Below the pieces are notes generated by a model, which did no database searches, was not told the DNA's origin, and was given only the letters and a program-made list of their open reading frames with translations. A stretch of 32,621 nucleotides of DNA from Oligoflexales bacterium (lineage in GTDB: Bacteria > Bdellovibrionota_B > Oligoflexia > Oligoflexales > JALZUQ01): the NCBI GenBank assembly GCA_023301565.1, contig JALZUO010000174.1, positions 1 through 32,621 of the forward strand, in the 5' to 3' direction. A program made the position numbers and the translations under genes. Below, one piece after another: positions 23,624 through 32,621 of the stretch. Each line of letters begins with the position of its first letter. The stretch's first letter is position 1.

Positions 23624-24325
23624 ATGGCCTTACAAAACCAGTTAAAGCTGTGCCTAGCTCTTGCACTTGTTGCCGTTTCTTGTGAACACAACAACGGGCG
23701 TTGGGGTATGCAAGATGCATTTATTGGCGAGATACCAGCGCAAATCGCGCTGTTGCCGTGTGTAAGCCTTGTTAACCCTTCTGCACCTGCCACATCCAAA
23801 GAGTGCAGGCAAATTGACTCTTTTGTTGAAAAAAGCTTCCTACCGCAGTCCATGCTAAGAGCTTTAAGCAACCGGCTAGTGCAAAAAGTCTCCCTGGAAA
23901 ACAGTATAGACATTAGCCAGAAAACTGTTGCTAGCTACTTTAAGTGGCCGAAACGTGAGTTCAAAAACTCGGCAAGCTTTTTAGAACGCTATTCATTTCG
24001 CACAGGAAAAAACCAGGACTGGCTACTTACCTTGCGCAAACTGCGCCTCAAAACAAGGTTTAGCGACGCTGTTTTCTTGCCTCTACTTTTAGAAAACGAA
24101 GGGTCTAAAGTCGCACCCAGCAGCACAAACAATGGACCAAACCTTGAACAGAAAACATCTTGGACGGGCATCCTCATAGACCCGCTGACTGGAAAGATAA
24201 CCTGGGCGAAAAAAGCCGTAGCCACGGTCCGTGGCCAGGACAGTGCTGCTGCTCATCAAAAAGCCTTGGTAGCGCAACTTTTCCGAGAAGGTTTTTGGAC
24301 AGAGTTCCCTGGCTGGGTAAGGTAA
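23624..24325 (+). CDS. Lipoprotein of unknown function paired with the pseudopilin
   Basis: 233 residues from the ATG at 23624. The signal peptide LKLCLALALVAVSC ends in a lipobox (AVSC, Cys20). The longest frame starts at 23606 inside the pilin gene and adds six residues (MSRRIK); I prefer 23624, just past the pilin stop with GGCGG 6-10 bases upstream. The mature part has no recognised domain. A segment SWTGILIDPLTGKITWAKKAVATVRG (near 184-209) looks like beta strands of a periplasmic assembly-type lipoprotein, and it ends FWTEFPGWVR. Close coupling to the pseudopilin suggests a shared role at the envelope. A 135-base gap with no clear promoter separates it from the carboxylase genes. Confidence 0.72.
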   Translation: MALQNQLKLCLALALVAVSCEHNNGRWGMQDAFIGEIPAQIALLPCVSLVNPSAPATSKECRQIDSFVEKSFLPQSMLRALSNRLVQKVSLENSIDISQKTVASYFKWPKREFKNSASFLERYSFRTGKNQDWLLTLRKLRLKTRFSDAVFLPLLLENEGSKVAPSSTNNGPNLEQKTSWTGILIDPLTGKITWAKKAVATVRGQDSAAAHQKALVAQLFREGFWTEFPGWVR

Positions 24326-24460
24326 GTAAAAATGAACCGCATACATGCGATTTATTTAAGCAACACCTTCTAAAAGCACCTAAGAACAAACTTAGATTCG
24401 ATCTACCCCATGATTTCGACTATGCTCTAGCTCCAAAAGCAAATGGAGACATAGACTTTT

Positions 24461-26020
24461 ATGGATGCTGCCTTCGAAAAAAAAGCTGCTAAAGCTAAAG
24501 AAACCCTCGATCTCATGCGCGCTCAAAGCACGCTAGGTGGTGGTGAGAAAAGACAAAAAGCACAGCACGACCGTGGGAAGATGACAGCCCGAGAGCGTAT
24601 CACCTATTTACTGGACGACGGAAGCTTCCAAGAGCTTGACGCATTTGCCAAACACGATTGCACGGATTTTGGAATGGAAGAAAAATCATTCCTCGGTGAC
24701 GGCGTGGTTACAGGCTTTGGAACGATCGAAGGCAGGCTTGTATACGTATTTTCACAAGACTTTACTGTTTTCGGCGGCAGCCTAAGCGCTATGATGGCCA
24801 AAAAAATAGTTAAGCTGCAAGATCTAGCTATGCAAAACGGTGCTCCAGTAATTGGAATCAATGACTCTGGCGGTGCGCGCATCCAAGAGGGCGTAGCCTC
24901 ACTGGGTGGGTATGCCGATATCTTCTACCGCAACGTCCAAGCTAGCGGGGTAATCCCACAGATCAGCCTAATTATGGGGCCTTGTGCTGGCGGTGCTGTT
25001 TACTCGCCTGCCATCACAGACTTTGTCTTTATGGTCGATCAAACAAGCCATATGTTTATCACCGGCCCAGAAGTTATCAAGACCGTTACAGGCGAAGAGG
25101 TTACGTTTGAAAAACTTGGTGGTTCTGTAACCCATACGCGAGACAGCGGCGTGGCAGACATTCGGTTTAGCTCGGAGGCTGCAGCCATATTAGGGCTAAA
25201 GCAGCTTCTTAAATATATCCCGTCTTCTAACAGAGAAAAACCAGCCAAGCTAGAAACAGCCAAGGCACCCACAACAAACATTGCATCGATTGTCCCGGCA
25301 AACCCAAACCAGCCTTACCAAGCAAAAGAGCTGGTCGAAGCAGTAGTAGACCAAGGATCTTTTTTTGAAATCAAAGAGCACTATGCCAAAAATATTTTGA
25401 TTGGTTTTGCACATATTGACGGTCAAAGTGTGGGCGTTGTGGCAAACAACCCTGGGGCACTGGCCGGAGTTTTGGATATAAATGCTTCGGTGAAGGCGGC
25501 CCGCTTTGTCCGCTTTTGTGACGCTTTCCATATTCCACTTGTAACCTTCGTAGATGTTCCGGGGTTTTTACCTGGAACAGACCAAGAAAGCGGGGGAATC
25601 ATAAGGCACGGAGCTAAGCTACTTTACGCCTACTGTGAGGCCACTGTCCCCAAACTCACAGTGATCGTGCGTAAAGCTTATGGTGGAGCTTATGATGTGA
25701 TGAGTTCCAAACATATTGGTTCAGACTTAAACCTTGCTTGGCCCAACGCAGAAATCGCCGTGATGGGAGCTGCAGGCGCGTGCAACATTATTTTCCGTAA
25801 AGAGATTAGCGCCGCTGCTAACAAAGAAGAAAAAAGAGCAGAGCTTGTCAGTCAGTACACAGAAAAGTTTGCAAACCCATACATCGCAGCTAGTAAAGGC
25901 TTTATTGATGCTGTCATCCACCCAGAAGAAACCAGGGCAAAGTTGATGGCAGGTTTAGCAGCGACCAAAAACAAAGAGCAAAACAGGGCTAACCGCAAGC
26001 ATGGGAACATCCCACTATGA
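24461..26020 (+). CDS. pccB: Acyl-CoA carboxylase, carboxyltransferase (beta) subunit, propionyl-CoA type
   Basis: 519 residues with both halves of the carboxyltransferase fold. The N-half has [32 protein letters not shown] and [17 protein letters not shown] (oxyanion-forming Gly-Gly). The C-half has [42 protein letters not shown] and [18 protein letters not shown]. These match propionyl-CoA carboxylase beta chains best; acetyl-CoA or 3-methylcrotonyl-CoA cannot be ruled out. It transfers carboxyl from biotin on the alpha subunit to acyl-CoA, giving methylmalonyl-CoA if the substrate is propionyl-CoA. GGAG lies 12 bases before the ATG. The stop overlaps the alpha start by 4 bases, so they are made together. 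Confidence 0.93.
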   Translation: MDAAFEKKAAKAKETLDLMRAQSTLGGGEKRQKAQHDRGKMTARERITYLLDDGSFQELDAFAKHDCTDFGMEEKSFLGDGVVTGFGTIEGRLVYVFSQDFTVFGGSLSAMMAKKIVKLQDLAMQNGAPVIGINDSGGARIQEGVASLGGYADIFYRNVQASGVIPQISLIMGPCAGGAVYSPAITDFVFMVDQTSHMFITGPEVIKTVTGEEVTFEKLGGSVTHTRDSGVADIRFSSEAAAILGLKQLLKYIPSSNREKPAKLETAKAPTTNIASIVPANPNQPYQAKELVEAVVDQGSFFEIKEHYAKNILIGFAHIDGQSVGVVANNPGALAGVLDINASVKAARFVRFCDAFHIPLVTFVDVPGFLPGTDQESGGIIRHGAKLLYAYCEATVPKLTVIVRKAYGGAYDVMSSKHIGSDLNLAWPNAEIAVMGAAGACNIIFRKEISAAANKEEKRAELVSQYTEKFANPYIAASKGFIDAVIHPEETRAKLMAGLAATKNKEQNRANRKHGNIPL

Positions 26021-28071
26021 TCCAGACGCAACTGCAAAAAATACGAAGAGTGCTCATTGCTAACCGCGGTGAAATTGCCGTACGCATCATCCAGGCCTGC
26101 CGTAGCCTCGGAGTCGAGTCGGTTGTCCTTTATAGCGATGCAGACGCACATACTGCTGCTGTAGAGCTAGCCACCTTTGCAATATCCATCGGTGGGAACA
26201 CGCCTGCAGAATCTTATCTAGATGTAAAAAAAGTTTTGCACGCAGCAAAACAGACCAAAGCAGATGCGGTTCACCCTGGGTATGGTTTTTTGGCAGAAAA
26301 TGCTGACTTTGCTTCTGCATGCATAGAGGCAGGACTTGCTTGGATAGGCCCGTCTGCTACTGCCATTCAAAGTTTAGGCGATAAGATTGCGGCAAAACGC
26401 ATGATGCAAAGCGCCGGAGTCCCTACAGTCCCAGGTTCTGACGGTGCCGTGAAAACCAAAGAGGATGTCCTTGAGGTCATCGAAAAAATAGGTCTACCAG
26501 TCATCGTAAAAGCAGCAGCAGGTGGTGGTGGCCGCGGGATGAGGATAGTTAAATCACCAGACGAGGCAGAAGCCTCTGTGGAAGCTTGCCAAAGAGAAGC
26601 TCTAGCCTATTTTGGGAACCCTGAGGTCTTTGTTGAAAAATACATAGAAAACCCTCGGCATATCGAGGTTCAAATACTTGCCGATAGCCACGGCAAAACT
26701 CTCCACCTATTTGAACGCGACTGTTCTATCCAAAGGCGCCACCAAAAACTCATCGAAGAAGCTCCTAGTGTGTTCTTGACCGAAGCGCTCCGAGAGAAGT
26801 ATGGCAAAATTGCGGTCAAAGCTGCTGAAGCTGCTAACTACGAGGGTGCTGGTACGGTTGAGTTTATTTGTAACTCTCCTGAAGAGTTTTACTTTATGGA
26901 GATGAATACCCGCATCCAGGTCGAGCACCCAGTTACGGAGTGGATCACCGGGGTAGATCTTATTGCCGAACAAATCCGCGTGGCTGATGGTCAGAAGCTA
27001 GGCTTTGAGCAAAAAGATTTAGCCGTACGCGGTTACGCGTTTGAGTGCAGGATCAACGCAGAAGATCCTGTGCGCGGGTTCTTGCCGCAAAGCGGCGACA
27101 TTGGCCACCTGTATTTTCCTCGCGACCCGTTTTCCAGGGTAGATACTTTTTTAGAAAAAAGATCAAAGGTGACAGGCTACTATGACTCGATGATAGCCAA
27201 GCTTATCTGCTGGGGCGAAACCCGTGAAATAGCCATGAACAGAATGCAGCATCTCTTAGGGCAACTACAAATCCAGGGGATAGCGACTACGGCTATTTTA
27301 CATGAATGGCTTTTACAACATACAGACTTTCGCGCCGGAAAATTTACAACCCGCTTTTTAGAGGACAACTTAGAAAGCTTTGAGCGTTGGGTGGAAGATC
27401 CTAGGCCTACTCAAAGCGAAAAAGATATTTCGGACGAAAAACTAGCTCTAGGTATATCTACCTATTTGGTTGCGACTAAAAATTATGCGATATCTGGAAC
27501 ATGGCAAGTAAACTGGACCGAGGAACAAAAATATTGTGTTCGCCTCCCTGCAATCACTGAAGGGGTTTGGCACAGCTTGGGCGAAGACCAACAAAAGCTA
27601 ACCGGAATTGCTCAAGTAAAAGCTGTCTCAAGCAAAGGTCAGGTTTTCTTCAAAAGCTCGGACGGGGTCCAGACTCAACTGCGTGTGCGCATGCAGGAGT
27701 TAAGCACTTATAAAAAAACGGGCGCCCTACAGGCAATCCTTGAAGTTTGCGGGCAGTTTGGCACCAAAAGAATCACGCCTCTTTTTTGTCCTTACAGCCC
27801 GGTATTGGAGCTGCGAGGCAGCTTGCTAGCAGGCGCACCGATGGACTTAGACGCTCCAATTACTGGAAAAGTCCTCCAAGTATTGGTCGAAAAAGGTGCT
27901 GTAGTGGAAGAAGGTCAGGTGGTTTGCATCATCGAAGCGATGAAAATGGAGAATAAGATAGGGGCTCCTATGTCTGGGCTTGTCAGTGAGATTCATACCG
28001 CCGGAGGCGATCAGGTCAAAGCTGGGGACCCTCTAATGGGGTTTGCTGCACAAGATGAGGTTAAAAGCTAA
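26017..28071 (+). CDS. pccA: Acyl-CoA carboxylase, biotin carboxylase plus biotin-carrier (alpha) subunit
   Basis: 684 residues. Residues about 5-450 are biotin carboxylase: [35 protein letters not shown], the ATP loop [48 protein letters not shown] and ECRINAEDP. After a linking region (about 455-610) the C-terminal biotinyl domain ends with [11 protein letters not shown], where Lys643 carries biotin. With the beta subunit upstream this makes the standard two-subunit propionyl-CoA-type carboxylase. The gene starts inside the beta stop (ATGA). No epimerase or mutase genes follow, so the rest of the methylmalonyl pathway would be elsewhere. Confidence 0.93.
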   Translation: MIQTQLQKIRRVLIANRGEIAVRIIQACRSLGVESVVLYSDADAHTAAVELATFAISIGGNTPAESYLDVKKVLHAAKQTKADAVHPGYGFLAENADFASACIEAGLAWIGPSATAIQSLGDKIAAKRMMQSAGVPTVPGSDGAVKTKEDVLEVIEKIGLPVIVKAAAGGGGRGMRIVKSPDEAEASVEACQREALAYFGNPEVFVEKYIENPRHIEVQILADSHGKTLHLFERDCSIQRRHQKLIEEAPSVFLTEALREKYGKIAVKAAEAANYEGAGTVEFICNSPEEFYFMEMNTRIQVEHPVTEWITGVDLIAEQIRVADGQKLGFEQKDLAVRGYAFECRINAEDPVRGFLPQSGDIGHLYFPRDPFSRVDTFLEKRSKVTGYYDSMIAKLICWGETREIAMNRMQHLLGQLQIQGIATTAILHEWLLQHTDFRAGKFTTRFLEDNLESFERWVEDPRPTQSEKDISDEKLALGISTYLVATKNYAISGTWQVNWTEEQKYCVRLPAITEGVWHSLGEDQQKLTGIAQVKAVSSKGQVFFKSSDGVQTQLRVRMQELSTYKKTGALQAILEVCGQFGTKRITPLFCPYSPVLELRGSLLAGAPMDLDAPITGKVLQVLVEKGAVVEEGQVVCIIEAMKMENKIGAPMSGLVSEIHTAGGDQVKAGDPLMGFAAQDEVKS

Positions 28072-28144
28072 ATCATACGTGCCGGCTTGCCTTTAAGAGC
28101 CTGTAAGCTGATTTTGTACTTATTTTATACAGACAAAGTGAGCA

Positions 28145-28172
28145 TTGATTTTTTTGCCGCAAACACTATCTT
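28145..28172 (+). promoter_or_regulatory. Candidate sigma70-type promoter of ndk
   Basis: TTGATT (28145-28150) and TATCTT (28167-28172) are 16 bases apart, about 54 bases before the ndk start. The intervening leader contains a small hairpin, CACAC, five A, GTGTG (28186-28200 region), just before the ribosome site. Independent transcription of ndk fits the 154-base gap after pccA. Confidence 0.4.
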
Positions 28173-28225
28173 GTAGGGGAAATACACACAAAAAGTGTGA
28201 GAAATAAACATACTGGAGTAAGACT

Positions 28226-28627
28226 GTGGAAAAAACTTTTTCAATCATCAAGCCAGATGCGGTTGAACGCAATCTAATTGGAAAAATCGTACAAAAATTT
28301 GAGGGTGAAGGCTTAAGAGTTGCCGAAATGAAAATGAAGCACCTTAGCAAGCAAGAAGCTGAAGGGTTTTACGCAGTTCACAAAGAACGCCCTTTTTATG
28401 GCGAACTCACTGAATACATGTGCAGTGGTCCTGTAGTACTTATGGTTCTCGAAGGTGAAAACGCCATCAAGCGAAACAGAGAGATCATGGGCGCCACAAA
28501 CCCAGCCGAAGCTGCAGAAGGTACTATCCGAAAGCAGTTCGGAATTGATTTAGGCAAAAACACAGTCCACGGTAGCGATGCACCTGAGACTGCTGCTGAA
28601 GAAATCACTTTCTTTTTTGGTTCATAA
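28226..28627 (+). CDS. ndk: Nucleoside diphosphate kinase
   Basis: Transfers phosphate from ATP to NDPs through a phosphohistidine. 133 residues; start GTG with GGAG about 8 bases upstream. The family begins [15 protein letters not shown]. The active-site segment is [17 protein letters not shown], with catalytic His115. The conserved [19 protein letters not shown] (P-loop-like substrate region) and [20 protein letters not shown] are present. Slightly short of the usual 140-145, as in many bacterial Ndk. It stands between the carboxylase genes and tex on the same strand, followed by a GC-rich hairpin. Confidence 0.96.
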   Translation: MEKTFSIIKPDAVERNLIGKIVQKFEGEGLRVAEMKMKHLSKQEAEGFYAVHKERPFYGELTEYMCSGPVVLMVLEGENAIKRNREIMGATNPAEAAEGTIRKQFGIDLGKNTVHGSDAPETAAEEITFFFGS

Positions 28628-28633
28628 TCACAC

Positions 28634-28666
28634 GCTCGGTTTGGTTTCCTAACAGCCAGGCCGAGC
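28634..28666 (+). other. GC-rich inverted repeat between ndk and tex
   Basis: GCTCGGTTTGG (28634-28644) pairs with CCAGGCCGAGC (28656-28666) over 11 bp, two of them G-T, around an 11-base loop, directly after the ndk stop. No T-run follows, so it is not a classical terminator. It may protect the ndk 3' end or partly terminate; tex starts 46 bases later and has no clear promoter of its own. Confidence 0.45.
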
Positions 28667-28711
28667 CTTCATCCGGCGTTTCAATATTGAAACTGCTATG
28701 CGAGACTGCTC

Positions 28712-31315
28712 ATGACCTCTTCGTCGACACTAAATGACATCATTGTAGAAAACGTTGCAACGGAAGTCGGGTGCAAACCTGTACATGCCACGACTGTTTT
28801 AGAGATGCTACGCATCGAAGAGCTGTCCGTACCCTTTATTGCCCGCTACCGGAAAGAAAAAACGGGTTCGATGCGAGAAACCATGATTCGCGCGCTGCGT
28901 GATCGCTACCAAACACAAGCCGTCCTGCAAGCAAGCGTTGAGAGGTTTTCTCAAGCTGTCACCCAACTTGCTGAACGCAAACCAGAACTTAAAAAAAACC
29001 TAGCAGCCGTTTTAAAGTCTTTTGCAGATGCCAAAACAAAGACGCAGCTAGATGATTTATATGCGCCCTACCGCCCAAAAAGGCAAACCAAAGCCTCTGT
29101 AGCAAAAGAAAAAGGCTACGAAACACTTTTAGAAAAACTCTTAGAAGATAGTCCAGAACAGGACTTTGGGGCAATCTGCCTAGCCTTCTTAGATAAAAAG
29201 TTCCCGGCACCGGAGACAGAGGAAGAAAAAGAAAGAGCAAAAACAAACCCAAGACCAAACGTCGAAGACGTACTGCAAGGGTGTAGAGATATCTTTGCTG
29301 AACGCATCCAGGACAATCCTTCCGTCCGCGCGAGCTTGCGTAAGTTCTTTTTAGACACTGCTGTGGTCAAAAGCGCAGAGAACAAAAAATTCACGCAAAA
29401 AGACGTAGACGAGAGGGTCAAGCGCAAGCATGACTCCATGGTCAAAAACTTTTCGGATTATTTTGAGTATCAAGAAGCCCTGCACAAGATACCAAGCCAC
29501 CGCCTTCTGGCGCTTAGGCGTGGGCAAACCAGGAAGGTACTCAAGCTAGAAATAGAAGTAGATCCAGACCAAGTTAAAAAACTTGCTGATAGCGCGGGTG
29601 TTATAGCTCCAGAAGCATCGGTTCAGCTGCGCAAATTCTACGAGATAGCCCGAGACGACTCGCTCAAGCGTCTGATTTATCCGTTAATGGAAAACCAAGT
29701 ACGCCTAAGCATGAAGGAAAAATCAGATGGTGACGCCATCCGTGTATTCACAGAAAACCTAAAGAACCTCCTGATGCTTCCACCTATACCCACGGCTGTA
29801 GTCATGGGGATAGACCCAGGCTACAAAACAGGCTGTAAAATTGCAGTTGTATCCCAGGCCGGTGGCTATTTGGCTTCTGAAATCGTCAAGCCAAACCCAA
29901 AAAACCCAGAAGCAGATGCTTCTGTTGCTGCTGCTGATAAAATCAAACAACTGATCAAACTACATTCGGTTGAATACATTGCGATTGGAAACGGAACTGG
30001 ATCACGGGAGATCAACCAGTTAGTAGTCAGCGTGTTGAAATCTGAAAAATTTGAAAAAAGCGTCGTAAGGCTAATCGTCAACGAAAGCGGAGCGAGTATA
30101 TATTCGACCAGCGAACTTGCTGGCGAGGAGTTCCCAGACCTTGACCCAACCATCCGAAGCGCGGTAAGCATTGCCCGCAGGCTACAAGACCCTCTTTCTG
30201 AGCTAGTAAAAATAGACCCAAAATCCATTGGTGTGGGCCAGTACCAGCACGACCTACCCCCGGCTAGTCTTGATAAAAGCCTAGGGGAAGTCGTCGAGTC
30301 TTGCGTAAACAGAGTGGGCGTCAACCTTAATACGGCTTCTTCCAAGCTTCTTTGCTACGTTTCTGGTATCAAAGAAAACATGGCCCGCAATATAGAGTCG
30401 TACCGGTCAGCAAACGGCAGCTTCACTTCGAGATCAGACCTTCTGAAGGTCGACGGTGTGGGCTCAAAAACATACGAGCAAGCAGCTGGGTTTTTGCGTA
30501 TTTCTGACGGTGCAAACCCACTAGATAACACCGGAGTGCATCCAGAGCGCTACGATGTCGTACAGAAAATAGCTTCAGACTCAAACATGAGTGTAGGTGA
30601 ACTTTTAGGGAACCGGGACGCACTGCGCGAGCTTGACATGGAAAAATACGTAGACGATCAGGTGGGCATGCCGACCCTAAAAGACATGATGTTTGAGCTC
30701 CAAAGACCTGGAAGAGACCCTCGGGTCCAAGGTTCGCGGATGCGCACCACAAAGGGCGTGGACACTTGGGCAGACCTAAAAATGGGAATGGTCCTGCAAG
30801 GGACTGTCACCAACGTCACCAGTTTTGGTGCTTTTGTGAATGTAGGCATCCACGAAGAGGGCCTTGTACATATCAGCGAGATTTCCAATAAGTTTATCCA
30901 AGACCCTACTTCGATGATTCCTGTAGGCTCTGTCGTCCGCGTAAAGGTGACCGAGCTTGATAACGAACGCAGTAGGTTGGGACTCAGCATCAAGCAAGCA
31001 GCCCAAAGCTCCAAAAGAGAAGGCGCCGGCAGGTCCCGAGGCGAACGATCTGGTGACAGGTCTGGAGAAAGACGCCCAGGAAGTGATCAGAGAAATGGAC
31101 AGAGTAGCGGCCAGAACGGCAGATCCCCGCAAAACCGCGCTGGAAGCTCCGATCGCAAGAGGGCTTTTTCCGGTAAAGACCGCAAGCCGTCTAGAGGCAA
31201 GCCTGGCCAAGGGCAAAAATCGAACCGCCCGTTTAGCGTAGGTCACAAAAAGAAACAACAGGACAAAAAAGACGGCTTTAGCATAGACGACCTGATGAGC
31301 AAATTTGGGAAATAA
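28712..31315 (+). CDS. tex: Tex-family RNA-binding transcription accessory protein
   Basis: 867 residues. The N-terminal Tex region holds VPFIARYRKEKTGSM; the middle is a YqgF-like RNase H fold (VVMGIDPGYKTGCKIAVV, near 360-377); helix-hairpin-helix repeats follow (VNLNTASSKLLCYVSG, LLKVDGVGSKTYEQAAGFL). An S1 domain at about 690-765 reads MGMVLQGTVTNVTSFGAFVNV and EEGLVHISEIS. After it, residues about 766-867 are a low-complexity tail rich in Arg, Gly, Ser, Gln and Lys, ending FSIDDLMSKFGK. Tex affects transcription and RNA binding; its exact function is not settled. The ATG at 28712 has only a weak ribosome site. Length exceeds the usual 720-780 because of the tail. Confidence 0.95.
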   Translation: MTSSSTLNDIIVENVATEVGCKPVHATTVLEMLRIEELSVPFIARYRKEKTGSMRETMIRALRDRYQTQAVLQASVERFSQAVTQLAERKPELKKNLAAVLKSFADAKTKTQLDDLYAPYRPKRQTKASVAKEKGYETLLEKLLEDSPEQDFGAICLAFLDKKFPAPETEEEKERAKTNPRPNVEDVLQGCRDIFAERIQDNPSVRASLRKFFLDTAVVKSAENKKFTQKDVDERVKRKHDSMVKNFSDYFEYQEALHKIPSHRLLALRRGQTRKVLKLEIEVDPDQVKKLADSAGVIAPEASVQLRKFYEIARDDSLKRLIYPLMENQVRLSMKEKSDGDAIRVFTENLKNLLMLPPIPTAVVMGIDPGYKTGCKIAVVSQAGGYLASEIVKPNPKNPEADASVAAADKIKQLIKLHSVEYIAIGNGTGSREINQLVVSVLKSEKFEKSVVRLIVNESGASIYSTSELAGEEFPDLDPTIRSAVSIARRLQDPLSELVKIDPKSIGVGQYQHDLPPASLDKSLGEVVESCVNRVGVNLNTASSKLLCYVSGIKENMARNIESYRSANGSFTSRSDLLKVDGVGSKTYEQAAGFLRISDGANPLDNTGVHPERYDVVQKIASDSNMSVGELLGNRDALRELDMEKYVDDQVGMPTLKDMMFELQRPGRDPRVQGSRMRTTKGVDTWADLKMGMVLQGTVTNVTSFGAFVNVGIHEEGLVHISEISNKFIQDPTSMIPVGSVVRVKVTELDNERSRLGLSIKQAAQSSKREGAGRSRGERSGDRSGERRPGSDQRNGQSSGQNGRSPQNRAGSSDRKRAFSGKDRKPSRGKPGQGQKSNRPFSVGHKKKQQDKKDGFSIDDLMSKFGK

Positions 31316-31354
31316 GTTTGGAAAGCATGCCTTCCTGACACCCTTTAAAACGGT

Positions 31355-31591
31355 CTAATCAAAACTGCACTCTGACCAAACAACGTCATTGCTGCAGGTA
31401 GAATCACTGTTTTCTTTGATGCAAAAGCTGAGCTTTAGATTTGGCACCTTTTTGAAGATGCAGTGATGCATTGTATTCAAAGCTACAGCCTCAAGCTTTT
31501 GAATGCTTATAAATCGATCAAAAACTCCTTGAGACTCAGATTCTCCATCGATTTCGTCTATTTCAAGCCTGATGCGACGGCTGTTTAGATC
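31355..31591 (-). pseudogene. In-frame continuation of the right-edge gene beyond an amber codon
   Basis: Directly after the TAG at 31592-31594 the same frame stays open for 78 codons to a second TAG at 31355-31357. It begins DLNSRRIRLEIDEIDGES and ends SNDVVWSECSFD, and contains four cysteines. There is no ATG, GTG or TTG near the TAG to start a separate gene; the first internal ATG would leave 38 residues. It therefore reads as the severed C-terminus of the upstream gene. It ends 39 bases from the convergent tex stop, a normal gene spacing. Read-through or a sequencing error are alternatives. Confidence 0.55.
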
Positions 31592-32621
31592 CTATTCCAC
31601 GTCTTTCACGGCTTCCATCACAGATTCTAATTTGAAATAAGGGAACCCCTTAGACTTAATGCAATAATCAGAGACATAATCACCCTCTACTTTTTTATAC
31701 TTAGAAGAGAGAGCTCCGTTGTCTTGGTTTGATCCAATCTTAAACTTTTCGCTCCTAACAAAACCAAAGGTTATCTGAAGATCAGCGTAACCTTCAGGCA
31801 TATTGTTATTGTCATCTTTTATCTTTGCCAGCTCATCCTCGTCAATGCAGTACTCTATATTGAAAAACACGTAGCTGTCTTTGTTATATTTAAATAGTTT
31901 TTTCTTGTTCCTGGTAGCTTCAGCATTTTTTTTCTGGTTCTTCTCTACGGCAATCAGGCTTCGATAGCTATTGCTTTGCAGAGGGCCTCGCAGCGCACTC
32001 AATAGTTCCTGCGCGCCATCAAGAGACGAGTCTACAACTTTAGGTCGATAATCACTGTGTACATCCTCTAAAAAATCTCTTCGCATCAGATAAGGGGTAA
32101 GATCACCTTTTTTGACTAGCCCCCCTTGGAAAAGCTTCTTATCTCTAACTTCTTTTTCAAAAATAGAATTGTAAACTACTTGCTTATGAATGTAGTAGGG
32201 CTCTTTTACAAAGTCTTTTTCTCTATAGTCTATGTATACTGGAGAATACAAAGGGCGATGTTTATGATGGCTCCACGTACCTTCAACCTTTGCACCCGCA
32301 ATAATCGGACCAATATAAAGCCAATCACTGGCACCACTGAAACGATGACCAGAACTTCTAACATTACCAAAAACATACAGACCGCTGTTAGGCAGCAGCA
32401 GGGTGGATTTTATTCTGGCAGCTTCGGCAATAGAGACGCCCAACTTATGGCCAAAAGGGGCGAACATAACTTTGGAGAGCCTATGTGATGCAATAATAGG
32501 TTCATCAAACAGCTCGTAAAACGTAAGTGTCTCTAGGATCTTTTTAGGCAAGTCCAACTTAAGGCTCTCATAGGCTGACTTTACTTTAATGTAGCTCGGC
32601 GTTAGAGCGTCAATCTTCTCT
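31592..32621 (-). CDS. Protein of unknown function, 5' end outside window, possibly truncated by a nonsense codon
   Basis: The frame is open to the right edge (first visible residues EKIDALTPSYIKVKSAYESLK), so the TTG at 32557 is an internal leucine codon rather than the start. 342 residues are visible. I recognise no family. Seen features: a Gly/Ser/Trp segment FSGASDWLYIGP, a basic KKN-rich stretch (EKNQKKNAEATRNKKKLFKY), then an acidic one (IDEDELAKIKDDNNN). No signal peptide can be judged. The gene ends at a TAG, but the frame stays open for 78 more codons that look coding. It is convergent with tex. The base composition seems more AT-rich and Lys/Asn-rich than the neighbouring genes, a weak hint of a different origin. 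Confidence 0.65.
   Translation of the reverse strand, partial: EKIDALTPSYIKVKSAYESLKLDLPKKILETLTFYELFDEPIIASHRLSKVMFAPFGHKLGVSIAEAARIKSTLLLPNSGLYVFGNVRSSGHRFSGASDWLYIGPIIAGAKVEGTWSHHKHRPLYSPVYIDYREKDFVKEPYYIHKQVVYNSIFEKEVRDKKLFQGGLVKKGDLTPYLMRRDFLEDVHSDYRPKVVDSSLDGAQELLSALRGPLQSNSYRSLIAVEKNQKKNAEATRNKKKLFKYNKDSYVFFNIEYCIDEDELAKIKDDNNNMPEGYADLQITFGFVRSEKFKIGSNQDNGALSSKYKKVEGDYVSDYCIKSKGFPYFKLESVMEAVKDVE

Noticed and set aside
30776-31258. 160-codon minus-strand frame inside tex
   Set aside because: Shadow of the S1 domain and the low-complexity Tex tail.
31355-31594. TAG as pyrrolysine or a reassigned codon
   Set aside because: Other genes in the window (hemC, the small membrane protein) end at TAG in the expected place, so TAG is a normal stop here.

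Overview
The window reads as a gene-dense chromosomal segment of a diderm (Gram-negative) bacterium. Evidence for an outer membrane is an Omp85-type barrel protein, several Sec/lipoprotein signal peptides and a peptidoglycan-binding lipoprotein. The mix of housekeeping genes (hemA-hemC, alr, serC, ung, yebC, ndk, tex) with an acyl-CoA carboxylase pair, a CHASE2-SpoIIE phosphatase and a Bacteroidetes-like AMP nucleosidase suggests a member of the former Deltaproteobacteria, perhaps Bdellovibrionota/Oligoflexia. That placement is inference from gene content and was not tested. I saw no tRNA, rRNA, IS element, prophage or CRISPR array.

Layout, left to right. (1) hemA (5' end cut by the window) overlaps hemC; both make tetrapyrrole precursors. 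(2) A leftward block encodes envelope proteins: an Omp85-like barrel plus a small lipoprotein, then a lipoprotein with an RTX-associated calcium-binding region plus a small exported protein. The two pairs are separated by a structured non-coding stretch (about 4221-4507). (3) A rightward SAM methyltransferase faces a leftward alanine racemase (alr), and an unrecognised 298-residue gene follows. (4) A signalling locus holds a leftward CHASE2-SpoIIE phosphatase. Divergent to it are an overlapping pair: a STAS protein with a zinc-ribbon-like tail, and a PAS-GGDEF-HATPase fusion. Together these look like a partner-switching module in which the kinase-like component is fused to a diguanylate cyclase. 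This is the most interesting part of the window. (5) serC is divergent from trhO plus a small membrane protein; then leftward plsC-ung; then a leftward lipoprotein with repeated KYxTV motifs and a clear terminator.

(6) From 19219 onward nearly everything runs rightward: AMP nucleosidase, yebC, a membrane-anchored coiled-coil protein, trmH, a cysteine-rich pseudopilin with a lipoprotein partner, an acyl-CoA carboxylase pair (beta then alpha, overlapping), ndk and tex. (7) At the right edge is a leftward gene of unknown function whose 5' end lies outside the window. Its frame is interrupted by an amber codon and then stays open for 78 more codons, so it may be a recently broken gene.

Non-AUG starts are common here: GTG for the methyltransferase, the phosphatase and ndk; TTG for the 298-residue gene and the GGDEF fusion. 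Several starts were moved from the longest ORF on ribosome-site or family grounds (hemC, the STAS protein, trhO, plsC, the lipoprotein at 23624).
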